In this document: positions 30,635 through 40,600 of the stretch, piece after piece | Layout: each line of letters begins with the position of its first letter | How positions within the stretch are numbered: position 1 is the first letter of the stretch | From: Nocardioides immobilis | Lineage (GTDB): Bacteria > Actinomycetota > Actinomycetes > Propionibacteriales > Nocardioidaceae | Reading direction: 5' to 3' | DNA: 43,390 nucleotides | NCBI RefSeq assembly: GCF_003515065.1 | Contig: NZ_QXGH01000048.1 | Span: 1 to 43,390 of the forward strand | Program-made: the position numbers and the translations under genes | The notes under the pieces: model-generated | The model's input: the letters and a program-made list of their open reading frames with translations, nothing else | The model's database searches: none | Told to the model about the DNA's origin: nothing

Positions 30635-32458
30635 ATGGTCGATGTGGAGCGGGTTCTCGACGAGGCGGGGCTCACCAACACCTATGTTCGTGAGTACGTC
30701 GCGCACTGGGCCGGGGTCACCGGCGCCGAGCGGGTCGAGGTCGTCTCCGCGTCCGACGACGCGCGGTTGGTCCAGGAGTCGCTCGACGCGGGCGAGCTGC
30801 TGCCGGCCGGCGAGGGCCTCTACTACTCGCGGTCCTACTACAAGGACACCGCGCGCGCCGAGGAGCGCACCATCGTCGCCACCAACGACGAGGCCGACAA
30901 GGGCACCTACAACAACTGGCGCCCGGCCGCGGAGATGAAGCCGCTGCTCGTCGACCTGATGACCGGCGCCTCCGCCGGCAAGACGATGTACGTCATCCCC
31001 TACCTGATGGCGCCGAAGGGCTCCCCGCTGGAGAACTTCGCCGCGGGTGTCGAGCTCACTGACAACCGCAACGTCGTGCTCCAGATGATCCGCATGGCGC
31101 GGGTCGGCGTCGAGTACATCAACCACCTCGGCGACTCGTTCGTGAAGGCCGTCCACGTCACCGGCGACCTCCCGAACCTCGGCCAGGGAACACCCGACGA
31201 CAAGCGCTACTTCGTGACCGTCGCCGACGAGCGCACGATCCTGCACTTCGGTTCGTCGTACGGCGGCAACGCGCTGCTCGGCAAGATCGCCCACGGTCTG
31301 CGCCAGGGCTCCTACGACGGCTGGAAGAACGGCTTCCTGGTGGAGCAGTTCATGCTGCTCGGCATCACCGACAAGGAGACCGGCAAGAAGTACAACATCT
31401 GCGGTGGCTTCCCGAGCGCCTCGGGCAAGACCAACCTCGCGATGACGCTGGCTCCCGACGCGCTGGGCGACCGCTACTACGTCGAGTTCTACGGCGACGA
31501 CATCGCGTGGCTGTGGGTCGGCGACGACGGCAAGCTCTACGGGATGAACCCGGAGAACGGCGTCTTCGGTGTCGCCAAGGACACCAACGAGAAGACCAAC
31601 CCGACCGCGATCGACTCGATCGTCCCGGGCACCGGCGCGATCTTCACCAACGTCGCCTACAACGAGAAGACGCAGCAGGTCTGGTGGGAGGGTCGCGGCG
31701 AGAAGCCGACCGACCTCGACGGCTGGCAGGACTGGAAGGGCGAGGCGATCGCCGACCGCTCCCCGGAGCACGCCGACGAGCCGTGGGCGCACCCCAACAG
31801 CCGGTTCACCACCACCCTCGCCAACGTCCCGAACGTGGCGGAGGACTTCGAGGACCCGGCCGGCGTCGAGATCCACGGCATCATCTTCGGCGGCCGTACC
31901 CGCGACCGTGAGCCGCTGATCCGCGCGATCAACGACATCGCCGAGGGCGTGTACGACGGCCTCACCCTGGGTGCCGAGGCCACCGCCGCGGCCGACGGCC
32001 TGGAGGGCGTGCTCCGCTACGACCCGATGTCGATGCGCCCGTTCATGTCCTACCCCGAGGCCGACTACGCCGCGCACTGGCTCAAGGTCATCGGCGCCGC
32101 CACGGAGAAGCCGATCTTCGCGCACGTCAACTGGTTCCAGCGGGGCGACGACGGCCGCTTCCTGTGGCCGGGCTACCGCGAGAACCTGCGCCCGCTGCTG
32201 TGGCTGATGCAGCTCAAGTACGGCGAGGTCTCCGGCGTCGAGACGCCGGTCGGCATCATCCCATCGCGCGAGGAGCTCAACCTCGAGGGCCTCGACGAGC
32301 AGGCGCTCGCCGACCTCGACACCATCCTGACCATCGACACCGCGCGCTGGAACCAGGAGATGAAGTTCCGCGAGGAGCACCTCAACCAGTTCGAGGGTCT
32401 GCCCGAGGAGATCTGGGCGGCGCACCGCCGCGTGGCCGACGCCCTCGACCAGGCCTGA
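30635..32458 (+). CDS. pckG: Phosphoenolpyruvate carboxykinase (GTP)
   Basis: The 607-residue enzyme converts oxaloacetate and GTP to phosphoenolpyruvate, CO2 and GDP, the entry step of gluconeogenesis. Features are YYSRSYYKDTARAE (near 67-80), SYGGNALLGKIAHGLR (metal-binding Lys and substrate site, near 207-222), the P-loop GGFPSASGKTNLAM (near 258-271) and the GDDIAW kinase-2 region. In the classic enzyme the P-loop has a reactive Cys (PSACGKTN); here it is Ser263. ATG 30635 is supported by the promoter and by family length. A strong terminator follows 22 bp after the stop. Confidence 0.93.
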   Translation: MVDVERVLDEAGLTNTYVREYVAHWAGVTGAERVEVVSASDDARLVQESLDAGELLPAGEGLYYSRSYYKDTARAEERTIVATNDEADKGTYNNWRPAAEMKPLLVDLMTGASAGKTMYVIPYLMAPKGSPLENFAAGVELTDNRNVVLQMIRMARVGVEYINHLGDSFVKAVHVTGDLPNLGQGTPDDKRYFVTVADERTILHFGSSYGGNALLGKIAHGLRQGSYDGWKNGFLVEQFMLLGITDKETGKKYNICGGFPSASGKTNLAMTLAPDALGDRYYVEFYGDDIAWLWVGDDGKLYGMNPENGVFGVAKDTNEKTNPTAIDSIVPGTGAIFTNVAYNEKTQQVWWEGRGEKPTDLDGWQDWKGEAIADRSPEHADEPWAHPNSRFTTTLANVPNVAEDFEDPAGVEIHGIIFGGRTRDREPLIRAINDIAEGVYDGLTLGAEATAAADGLEGVLRYDPMSMRPFMSYPEADYAAHWLKVIGAATEKPIFAHVNWFQRGDDGRFLWPGYRENLRPLLWLMQLKYGEVSGVETPVGIIPSREELNLEGLDEQALADLDTILTIDTARWNQEMKFREEHLNQFEGLPEEIWAAHRRVADALDQA

Positions 32459-32480
32459 GCACCGGCCTCACCTCTTCTTC

Positions 32481-32524
32481 GCCGAGTCGGCGCATCTCAG
32501 GATGCGCCGACTCGGCGCATTTTG
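32481..32524 (+). terminator. Strong terminator after PEP carboxykinase, with a third arm
   Basis: GCCGAGTCGGCGCATC (32481-32496) pairs perfectly over 16 bp with GATGCGCCGACTCGGC (32501-32516) around a TCAG loop, followed by GCATTTT. A third copy, GATGCGCCGACTCGG, lies at 32533-32547, next to the promoter of the following gene, and could pair with the first arm instead. Confidence 0.85.
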
Positions 32525-32553
32525 GGGCCGAAGATGCGCCGACTCGGGGAGGT

Positions 32554-32559
32554 TAGTCT
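32554..32559 (+). promoter_or_regulatory. Leaderless -10 box of aminopeptidase at 32566
   Basis: TAGTCT ends exactly 6 nt before ATG 32566. Confidence 0.55.
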
Positions 32560-32565
32560 CCGGGC

Positions 32566-34341
32566 ATGCGGTACCCCCTCGACCCGCACTCGCACGCCCG
32601 CCCGACCGAGATCGCGGTCCGGCACCTCGACCTCGACGTGACGGTCGACTTCGACGCGCGGCGGCTGACCGGACGCGCCACCTTCACCCTGGACCGCACG
32701 ACGCCGGGCTCCGGGACGCTCGTGCTCGACAGCTGGGACCTCGAGATCCGCGCGGTGACCGACGCCGACGGCACCGCCCTCGCCTCCGCGCTCGGCGACC
32801 ACGACCCGGTGCTCGGCCGAGCGCTCACGATCGAGGTCGGGGCCGTGGACACCGTCGTGGTCGACTACTCGACCGGGGACGACGCCCGGGCGCTCCAGTG
32901 GCTCGAACCGGCCCAGACGACGGGCGAACGCTTCCTCTTCACCCAGTCCCAGCCGATCCTGGCGCGGTCCTGGATCCCCTGTCAGGACACGCCCTCCGTC
33001 CGCCACGCCTACCACGCAACGGTGCGGGTCCCGCCCGAGCTGCTCGCCGTGATGAGCGCCGAGAATCCCACGGAACGGTCGGAGGACGGTGTCTACTCCT
33101 TCGCGATGCCGCAGCCGGTGCCGTCGTACCTCATCGCGCTGGCGGTGGGAGAGCTCGAGTTCCGCGCGCTCGGCGACCGGACCGGGATCTACGCGGAGCC
33201 GGCGGTGATCGACGCCGCGGCCTGGGAGTTCGCCGACACCGAGCGGATGATGCAGGCGGCCGAACGCCTGTACGGGCCCTACCGCTGGGGTCGCTACGAC
33301 CTCCTCGTCCTCCCGCCGAGCTTCCCGTACGGCGGCATGGAGAACCCGCGCCTGACCTTCGTGACCCCCACGGTCCTGGCCGGTGACCGGTCGCTGGTGA
33401 CCCTCATCGCGCACGAGCTGGCGCACTCCTGGTCCGGCAACCTGGTGACGAACGCGACGTGGAACGACCTGTGGCTCAACGAGGGCTTCACGGTGTACTT
33501 CGAGACGCGGATCGACGAGGAGCTGTACGGGCCGGACTTCGCCGCGATGCTGCTGCGACTCGGTCGGCAGGACCTCGAGATCGAGCTCCCGAGCCTCGAC
33601 GACAGGGACTCCTGGCTCGAGACCGACCTCGCCGACCCGGACGACGGCGCGGTCTCCGTGCCGTACGAGAAGGGGTCGCTCTTCCTGCGCCTGCTCGAGC
33701 AGGCCGTCGGGCGGGCGCGGTTCGACGCGTTCCTCGCCGACTACTTCGACCGGTTCGCCTTCCGGTCCATCGACACCGCGGGTTTCCTCGCCCACCTCCG
33801 CACCGAGCTGCTCGCTCCAGCCGGGGTGTCCGACGACGACCTCGCGATGGAGGCCTGGATCCACGGTCCGGGCATCCCGCCCAACGCACCGGAGTTCCCG
33901 TCGGACGCGTTCGACCGCGTGGACCGTCAGGCCTCCGCGCTCCTGGCAGGAACGCCCGCCGCCGACCTCGACGTCGTCGGCTGGGTGCCGCAGCAGTGGG
34001 TGCACTTCCTCCGCGCACTGCCGTTCGACGTGCCCCACCCTCGCCTGGCCGAGCTCGACCGAACGTTCGGCCTGACCCGTCTGGGAAACATCGAGGTCGT
34101 GGCCGCCTGGCTCGAGATCGCGATCGACTCGGGCTACGTCTGGAGCGCCCCCGAGGTCGACGACGCGCTGGCCGGCTTCCTCGGCCGCTACGGCCGTGCG
34201 CTGTTCCTCCGGCGTCTGTTCGCACGGCTCGCGGCCACCCCGCAAGGGCTCGAGCGGGCGCGGGAGATCTATGCCGGCGTACGTCCCGGCTACCACCCGG
34301 TGTCACGGGCGGCGATCGACCGGATCCTCGTCGCGGACTGA
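32566..34341 (+). CDS. M1 family zinc aminopeptidase
   Basis: The 591-residue metallopeptidase has the exopeptidase motif GGMEN (near 256) and the zinc site HELAHSW (His283, Glu284, His287) with the third ligand Glu306 in LNEGF, the spacing of M1 enzymes. An N-terminal beta-rich domain (about 1-190) and a C-terminal helical domain (about 460-590) fit the leukotriene A4 hydrolase-like subgroup. No signal peptide is seen, so it should be cytoplasmic and process peptides. Its 3' end overlaps that of the convergent MFS gene by 39 bp. Confidence 0.92.
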   Translation: MRYPLDPHSHARPTEIAVRHLDLDVTVDFDARRLTGRATFTLDRTTPGSGTLVLDSWDLEIRAVTDADGTALASALGDHDPVLGRALTIEVGAVDTVVVDYSTGDDARALQWLEPAQTTGERFLFTQSQPILARSWIPCQDTPSVRHAYHATVRVPPELLAVMSAENPTERSEDGVYSFAMPQPVPSYLIALAVGELEFRALGDRTGIYAEPAVIDAAAWEFADTERMMQAAERLYGPYRWGRYDLLVLPPSFPYGGMENPRLTFVTPTVLAGDRSLVTLIAHELAHSWSGNLVTNATWNDLWLNEGFTVYFETRIDEELYGPDFAAMLLRLGRQDLEIELPSLDDRDSWLETDLADPDDGAVSVPYEKGSLFLRLLEQAVGRARFDAFLADYFDRFAFRSIDTAGFLAHLRTELLAPAGVSDDDLAMEAWIHGPGIPPNAPEFPSDAFDRVDRQASALLAGTPAADLDVVGWVPQQWVHFLRALPFDVPHPRLAELDRTFGLTRLGNIEVVAAWLEIAIDSGYVWSAPEVDDALAGFLGRYGRALFLRRLFARLAATPQGLERAREIYAGVRPGYHPVSRAAIDRILVAD

Positions 34342-35592
34342 CGCCACGACGTCGAGGTGCGCCGGCAGTCGCCGGCCGAGCCCCCACGTCAGGGAGGCCG
34401 CGACGAGGCAGGCGGCGGCCAGGCCGAGGAACAGGCCGCGACCGTGGCCCGCGCCGAGGGCGAATCCGGCCAGCGCCGGTCCGACCATGAGTCCGGTCGT
34501 CCAGGCCAGGGTGTAGAGGCCGTTGTAGCGGCCGCGGAGGTCGTCCGGCGCGAGGTCGTTGACCAGCGACGCCTGGCTCGGGGCCAGCAGTGTCTCCCCG
34601 ACCGCGAACACCACCAGCGCCGCAGTGAGGCCGACGGCGGCCAGGCTGCCGCCGCCGGAGGTGCCGGCGATCGCGGTCACCACCCAGGCAACGGCCCAGA
34701 AGGTGCAGGCAAGCGCCATGCCCGTGGTGCGCCGATGGCCCGTCATCACCCTGAGGACGGGCAGCTGGAGCAGGACGACAGCGAAGGTGTTCGCCGCGAA
34801 CGCGATGCCCACGACGTGCGCGCCGACCCCGCCGTCACCGGTCGCGTACGCCGGGAAGCCGGACAGGGTCTGGGCGAACCCGATGGTGACGAGGAATGCC
34901 ATCAACACCCACACCTGGAGGAACGTCGTGTCCCGGAGCACCGCCCGGTAACCGCGCCGCGCGGGCGAGGTGGGAGCGGTCGCGGCGTCGGTCCGCCGGG
35001 TCGCCCGCCCGGCGTCCGGTAGCAGCACGATCAGGACCGGCACGAACAAGAGGAACGTGCACCCGTCGACGACGTAGAGCACGACGAAGCTCTGCGCCGA
35101 GCCGAGGTCGGCGATGAAGGCGGCGGCAACACCGCCGACGCCGTACCCGGCGTTGAGCGTGGCGTTCCGCACTGCGAACACGGTCGGCCGCTGGCGTGGT
35201 TCGACCACTGTTGCGAGCAGCGCATCCTGGGCGGGGGTCACCAGGGCGAGGCCCACCCCCACCACGGCCGAGGCGGCGAACGCGTGCCACGGGTCGCGGA
35301 CCAGGGTCACGGTGAAGGCGCCGACTGCCGACACGAGGAGGCCGCAGACGAGTGCTCGGCGCGAGCCGATCACGTCGGACAGCCAGCCGCCGACCGGGTT
35401 GCCGGCGAATCCGGCCAACGCGACCGTGGCGACGGCCAGTCCGGCGACGCCGACGTCGATGCCGCGTACCTGACTGAGGTAGACGAGGAGGAAGGGCAAC
35501 GTCATCCCGCTGCCGACGGCCGACAGGGCGTCGCCCCCGAGCACCAGCCAGGCGGGTCGTGGCAGGCGGGGAATCCACGGCCGCGCCGTCAC
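34303..35592 (-). CDS. MFS transporter
   Basis: The 429-residue protein has about 12 predicted membrane helices and the intracellular loop motif GNPVGGWLSDVIGSRRAL between helices 2 and 3 (near 55-72), the motif A of major facilitator drug/proton antiporters. A hydrophilic central loop with ATRRTDAATAPTSPARRGYR separates the two halves. The substrate is unknown. GTG 35592 has a -10 box 7 nt upstream on the minus strand. Confidence 0.88.
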   Translation of the reverse strand: MTARPWIPRLPRPAWLVLGGDALSAVGSGMTLPFLLVYLSQVRGIDVGVAGLAVATVALAGFAGNPVGGWLSDVIGSRRALVCGLLVSAVGAFTVTLVRDPWHAFAASAVVGVGLALVTPAQDALLATVVEPRQRPTVFAVRNATLNAGYGVGGVAAAFIADLGSAQSFVVLYVVDGCTFLLFVPVLIVLLPDAGRATRRTDAATAPTSPARRGYRAVLRDTTFLQVWVLMAFLVTIGFAQTLSGFPAYATGDGGVGAHVVGIAFAANTFAVVLLQLPVLRVMTGHRRTTGMALACTFWAVAWVVTAIAGTSGGGSLAAVGLTAALVVFAVGETLLAPSQASLVNDLAPDDLRGRYNGLYTLAWTTGLMVGPALAGFALGAGHGRGLFLGLAAACLVAASLTWGLGRRLPAHLDVVASVRDEDPVDRRP

Positions 35593-35599
35593 GAGCGCG

Positions 35600-35605
35600 A
35601 TGCTA
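35600..35605 (-). promoter_or_regulatory. Leaderless -10 box of MFS gene
   Basis: TAGCAT on the minus strand ends 7 nt before GTG 35592. Confidence 0.45.
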
Positions 35606-35651
35606 CGTCGCGTTCAACCTGTTCGACTGATCCGACCCTGCCGGTAGTGGT

Positions 35652-35657
35652 TACGCT
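35652..35657 (+). promoter_or_regulatory. Leaderless -10 box of alcohol dehydrogenase at 35664
   Basis: TACGCT ends exactly 6 nt before ATG 35664. Confidence 0.5.
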
Positions 35658-35663
35658 CCGCGC

Positions 35664-36827
35664 ATGCGCGCAGTCACCTGTCACGAAGCCCGGCTCGAGG
35701 TCGCGGAGGTCCCTGACCTGACGCCGGCGAAGGGGCAGGTGCTGCTCGACGTCGAGCGGTGCGGGATCTGCGGGTCCGACCTGCACGCGCGGACCCACTG
35801 CGACGACACCGCGGACGACGTCGCCGCGCTGGGCTACGACGCGTTCATGCGTTCGCACCAGCGGGTCGTGATGGGGCACGAGTTCGTCGGCACCGTGGCC
35901 GACTACGGACCGAGGACCAAGAAGTCGTGGCCGGTCGGCACCCGGGTCGTGGCGCTGCCGATCCTGCGGGCGGGCGACTCGGTGCACCTGACCGGGCTGA
36001 GCGAGCAGGCGTCCGGTGGGTACGCCGAGCAGGTGCTCGTCACGTCCTCGATGACGATGCGGGTGCCCGACGGCCTGGAGGCCGACCGGGCCGCGCTGAC
36101 CGAGCCGATGGCGGTCGCGCTGCACGCGGTACGGAAGGGTCAGGTCGGTGCCAAGGACACCGCGGTCGTGATCGGGTGCGGGCCGATCGGGCTCGCCGTC
36201 ATCCTGATGCTCAAGGCGACCGGCGTCCGGCACGTCATCGCCAGCGACTTCTCGCCCGGCCGGCGAGCGCTCGCCGAGCGGTGCGGCGCCGACCTCGTGG
36301 TCGACCCGGCAGCCGACTCGCCGTGGACCTCGTTCGAGGAGTCCCGGCGCTACCTGACCAGCCCGATCGCCCTCGCCGAGCTCGGGCTGGACGCGATGGA
36401 CAAGCTGCGCGCCGTACCCCTGCTGCCGTGGGCGCACGTGATGCGCGCCGCAGAGAAGGCCGGGGCGACGCCGCGCGGCCCGGTCGTCTTCGAGTGCGTC
36501 GGGGTGCCCGGGATGATCGAGCACATCGTGTCGTCCGCGCCCCTGCTCTCCAGGGTGGTCGTCGTGGGGGTGTGCATGGAGTCGGACTCCTTCCGCCCGT
36601 CGATGGCGATCAACAAGGAGATCGAGCTGCGGTTCGCCTTCGCCTACGACCCGAGCGAGTTCCACCAGACCCTCCAGTGGATCGCGTCCGGCAAGGTCGA
36701 CGTCTCGCCCCTGGTGACCGGGACGGTCGGGCTCGGTGGCGTCGCCACCGCGTTCGAGGCGCTCGGCGACCCGGAGCGGCACGCCAAGATCCTGGTCGAC
36801 CCCGGGAGCGACGCCGTCGACGTCTGA
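35664..36827 (+). CDS. Zinc-binding MDR alcohol dehydrogenase
   Basis: This 387-residue medium-chain dehydrogenase keeps the catalytic zinc ligands Cys36 (CGICGSD) and His72-Glu73 (GHEFVG). The four-cysteine structural zinc lobe is absent, so it resembles the sorbitol/threonine dehydrogenase-like branch without that zinc. The cofactor loop is VVIGCGPIGLAVIL (near 169-182). An insertion of about 40 residues (near 224-268, containing LDAMDKLRAVPLLPWAHVMR) lies in the Rossmann domain. The substrate is not evident. It is monocistronic by its own promoter. Confidence 0.87.
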   Translation: MRAVTCHEARLEVAEVPDLTPAKGQVLLDVERCGICGSDLHARTHCDDTADDVAALGYDAFMRSHQRVVMGHEFVGTVADYGPRTKKSWPVGTRVVALPILRAGDSVHLTGLSEQASGGYAEQVLVTSSMTMRVPDGLEADRAALTEPMAVALHAVRKGQVGAKDTAVVIGCGPIGLAVILMLKATGVRHVIASDFSPGRRALAERCGADLVVDPAADSPWTSFEESRRYLTSPIALAELGLDAMDKLRAVPLLPWAHVMRAAEKAGATPRGPVVFECVGVPGMIEHIVSSAPLLSRVVVVGVCMESDSFRPSMAINKEIELRFAFAYDPSEFHQTLQWIASGKVDVSPLVTGTVGLGGVATAFEALGDPERHAKILVDPGSDAVDV

Positions 36828-36866
36828 ATCCACGCCAACTCCGCCCCAAGGGGGTCCTCGAGGCTC

Positions 36867-36872
36867 TACGAT
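36867..36872 (+). promoter_or_regulatory. Leaderless -10 box of SHOCT protein at 36879
   Basis: TACGAT ends exactly 6 nt before GTG 36879. Confidence 0.55.
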
Positions 36873-36878
36873 CCGGCC

Positions 36879-37526
36879 GTGACCTCACCCGCGGAGCGGG
36901 ATGCCGAACCGCCGCCGTCCTTCGTGCGCAACTTCGTCCGCACGCTGGCGTTCATGCTTGTCTGCGGCATAGTCGGGCCGATCTTCCTGATCATCTACTT
37001 CGCCAGCGGGTCCGATCCGCTGATCGGCTGGATGCTCTGGACCGGGCTGGGCGTCACGCTGCTCGACGTCGTGCTCGCTGTCGTGATCGCCAGCGGACGG
37101 ACGGCGTCGCAGCGCCGGAGCTACCGGTTGGGCCGCACCGGCCGCCGCGCGGTCGCCGAGATCCTGTCGGCCGAGCAGACCGGCGTCCGCGTCAACGACC
37201 AGCCGTTGCTGGTCCTCAAGGTGCGGATCCAGGGCGCCGACGTGACGCCGTTCGACGACGAGCGGCGGGTCGTGATCTCCGACCTGCACCTCCCGCTGCT
37301 CTACGCAGGCCCCGTGCCGGTGCTCGTCGACCCCGAGGTCCGGGAGTGGGAGTTCGACTGGGACGCGGCCCGTCCCGGGCTCGCCGTACGTGCGACCGCC
37401 GCCCCGGCGCCCGACGAGCGGACCCGCGCCGACCGGCTGGCCGAGCTCGACAGCCTGCTCCAGCGTGACCTGGTGAGTCGCGAGGAGTACGACGCCGCCC
37501 GGGCGCGCATCCTCGGCGAGATCTGA
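36879..37526 (+). CDS. Membrane protein with C-terminal SHOCT domain
   Basis: The 215-residue protein has two membrane helices (about 22-42 and 50-70), a soluble central domain with the beta-strand-rich stretch VLKVRIQGADVTPFDDERRV and a C-terminal SHOCT motif, DRLAELDSLLQRDLVSREEY followed by DAARARIL (about 186-213). SHOCT ends occur on many short membrane proteins and probably mediate oligomer formation. Function is unknown. It is followed by the operators of the MMPL gene. Confidence 0.8.
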   Translation: MTSPAERDAEPPPSFVRNFVRTLAFMLVCGIVGPIFLIIYFASGSDPLIGWMLWTGLGVTLLDVVLAVVIASGRTASQRRSYRLGRTGRRAVAEILSAEQTGVRVNDQPLLVLKVRIQGADVTPFDDERRVVISDLHLPLLYAGPVPVLVDPEVREWEFDWDAARPGLAVRATAAPAPDERTRADRLAELDSLLQRDLVSREEYDAARARILGEI

Positions 37527-37540
37527 GTCGCCCGTCACAC

Positions 37541-37561
37541 CTCCTTGCCGCTGGCAAGGAG
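37541..37561. promoter_or_regulatory. Operator 1 of the MMPL-TetR operon
   Basis: The core TCCTTGCCGCTGGCAAGGA is part of a perfect inverted repeat with 9-bp arms around GCT. It overlaps a candidate -35 box (TTGCCG, 37545-37550); a candidate -10 box TAGGTT lies at 37569-37574. Confidence 0.8.
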
Positions 37562-37588
37562 AGCGGTCTAGGTTCCGAGAAAGACGTT

Positions 37589-37605
37589 CCTTGCCACTGG
37601 CAAGG
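37589..37605. promoter_or_regulatory. Operator 2 of the MMPL-TetR operon
   Basis: CCTTGCCACTGGCAAGG has the same 7-bp arms as operator 1. The centres of the two sites are 46 bp apart. It lies downstream of the probable transcription start and 22 bp before ATG 37628. The expected repressor is the TetR protein encoded at the end of this operon. Confidence 0.8.
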
Positions 37606-37627
37606 GACCGACGCCGACGGGAAGCTC

Positions 37628-40600
37628 ATGGCCGACAACGGACGCGTCTCGGGACTGGCGCGGTTCGCCGCGCAGCGCGCACCGTGGGTGGTGCTCGCCT
37701 GGGTGGCGCTGGCAGCCGTCCTCAACGTCTTCGTGCCGCAGCTCGAGGAGGTCGCGGCGCGCGACTCCTCGCCCGTCGTACCCTCGCACGCGCCGTCGAT
37801 CGTCGCCGTCGACGAGATGGACGAGGCGTTCGGCAACGGTGGCAGCAAGAGCTTCGTCGTGATCGCGATGGAGCGGGACGGCGGCCTGGTGCCCGCCGAC
37901 CGGCGGTACGCCGGCCGGCTCGCCCGGGTGCTGGCCGAGGACGAGGAGAACGTCTCCTTCGTCCAGGACGTCCGCAAGCACCCGGAGCTGCTGGACCCGC
38001 TGACCAGCGAGGACGGCGAGGCGAGGTACCTGCTCGTCGGCACCACCGGTCAGACCGGCGCGCCGTCGTCCATCCGCCAGGTGACCGCCGTCCGCGACGT
38101 CGTCGACGACCTGGCTCCCGAAGGACTCGTCACCGAGGTGACCGGGCCGACCGCCACGATCACCGACCTCGCGACCGAGACCGAGCACAGCGTCGTGCGG
38201 ATCACGATCGTCAGCGTCGGGCTGATCGCCCTCCTCCTGTGGCTTATCTACCGCTCGTTCGCGGTGACGGCGCTGGTGCTGACCGTCGTCGGGCTCGGGC
38301 TCGGGCTGGCGCGCGCGGTCACGGCCTGGTGCGGGCTGGCCGGCGTGTTCACGGTGTCGACGTTCAGCGGCTCCTTCCTCACCGCGGTGGTGCTGGGCGC
38401 GGGCACCGACTACGCGATCTTCCTGGTGAGCCGCTACCACGAGCTGCGGCGCGCCGGCGTCGAGCCGCGCGTGGCCGCGGCCACGGCCGGTACCCGGATC
38501 AGCAGCGTGATCGTGGGATCGGCGCTCACCGTCATCCTCGCCTGCGGGTGCATGCTGCTCGCCGAGCTCGGCTTCTTCACCACGACCGGTCCGGCGATCG
38601 CGGTCAGCGTGGCGATCAACCTCGCGGTCGCGCTCACCCTGACACCGGCGCTGCTGGCCCTGGCGGGCAGCCGCGGCTGGTGCGAGCCGCGCCCGGAGCG
38701 GAGCAGATCGTTCTGGCCCCGCCTCGCCGGTGCGGTGGCACTGCACCCCGCCCGGATGCTGCTCGTCGCGCTGGTCCCGTTGGTGGCGCTCGCGGCGCTG
38801 GCGCCGCTCATCGACGTCAGCTACGACACCCGGGACTCACAGCCCGCCGAGACCGAGAGCAACCGCGGCTACGCCCTGATCGACCGGCACTTCCCGGTCA
38901 ACGAGATCCTGCCCGACTACGTGCTGATCCAGGCCGACCACGACCTCCGCAACGCGCGCGACCTCGCCCTGCTCGAGCGCGCCGCCTCCGCCGTGGCGCA
39001 GGAGGACGGCGTGGTGCTCGTGCGCAGCATCACCCGCCCCCTCGGCGAGCCGATCACCCAGGCCTCGGTCGCCCGCCAGGCCGGCATCGTGGGCGTCCGG
39101 CTCGACCGCGCGTCCGACCGCGTCGGCGAGGGTGAGCAGGGTGCGGAGCAGCTCGCCGACGGTGCCGGGCAGCTCGGTGACGGAGCCGACCGGCTCAGAG
39201 ACGGCACCGGTCGGCTGGCCGACGGGGCGCAGCGTGCGGTCGGCGGTGCCGACCGGCTGGTGTCCGGGACCACCGAGCTCGAGCAAGGAGTACGGCGACT
39301 GCTGGCCGGTGCCGACGATGCCGTCTCCGGCACGGGGCGGTTGGCCACGGGGATGCGCGAGCTCGCCCGGGGCCTCGACACCGGGGCGGACCAGGTCCAG
39401 CTGGCGGTGGACGGCCTCGGCCTCGCCTACGACGCGCTCCGCACCCGGAGCCTGACCTGCAACCTGGATCCTGCATGCCGACAGGCTCGCGAGGGGATCC
39501 GACAGATCTGGGTCGCCGAGCGCGACCGGCTGCTCCCCGGCCTGCGTCAGGCCGCCCGGGCCGCGGACCAGCTCGCCGACGGCACCGTCGCGCTCCAGGA
39601 CGGGTTGCGCCAGCTGCGGGACGGCCTGCGGCTGGCACGGGAGGGCGCGGACCGGCTCGCCGACGGCCAGCAGGTCTTCGCCGACCGGCTCGGCGGGCTC
39701 GCCGACGGGGCGGACCTGCTCGCGGAGGGCGCCGACCAGCTCGCCGACGGCGCCGACCAGCTGCACGGGGGCACCGAGGAGGTGGCGGCCTCGCTCCCCG
39801 AGCTCCGCCAGGGGTTGAGCCGGGCGGCGACGTACCTCCGCCGTACCGGCGCGGTGGCGAAGGACCCCGGCATCGGCGGCTTCTACCTGCCGCCGGCCGC
39901 GCTGCAGGACCAGCGGTTCGAGGCGGCGGTGGGGCTGTTCCTCTCCGAGGACGGTCGCACCGCGCGGTTCGCCGTGCTCGGCGGCACCGACGCGTTCGAC
40001 CACGAGGCCTCCGCCCGGACCGTCGAGATCCGGGAGACGATCGAGCAGGCCTTCCGGGACACCCGGCTCGACGACGCGGACGTCAGCATGACCGGGATGG
40101 CGGCGACCAACGCCGACCTGGCGACGTACTCCCGGTCCGACATGCGCGTGGTCGCGACGGCCGCGCTGATCGCGGTCTTCCTCGTGCTGCTGGTGCTGCT
40201 GCGCAGCCTGGTGGCGGCGGCGGTGCTGATGGCGACGGTCGTCCTCTCCTACGCATCGGCGATGGGGCTCTCGGTGCTGGTCTGGCAGCTGCTCCTCGGC
40301 CACGACATCGACTGGACGGTCGCCGCGGTGTCGTTCACGATCCTGGTCGCGGTCGGCGCCGACTACAACCTGCTGCTGACCAAACGGATGCACGAGGAGG
40401 CGCCCGACGGGTCCGCGGAGGGCATCGCCCGGGCGACCGCCGCGACCGGATCGGTGATCACCTCTGCCGGCGTCATCTTCGCCGCGAGTATGTTCGCGCT
40501 CATGGCCGGAAGCGTGACCACGATGACCCAGGTGGGCTTCACGATCGGCGCCGGGCTGCTGCTTGACACCTTCGTCGTCCGGTCGCTGCTGGTGCCGGCC

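Noticed and set aside
35759..37468. 569-codon plus-strand frame over the alcohol dehydrogenase and SHOCT genes
   Set aside because: Arg-rich shadow crossing a gene boundary; the recognised genes use the other frame.
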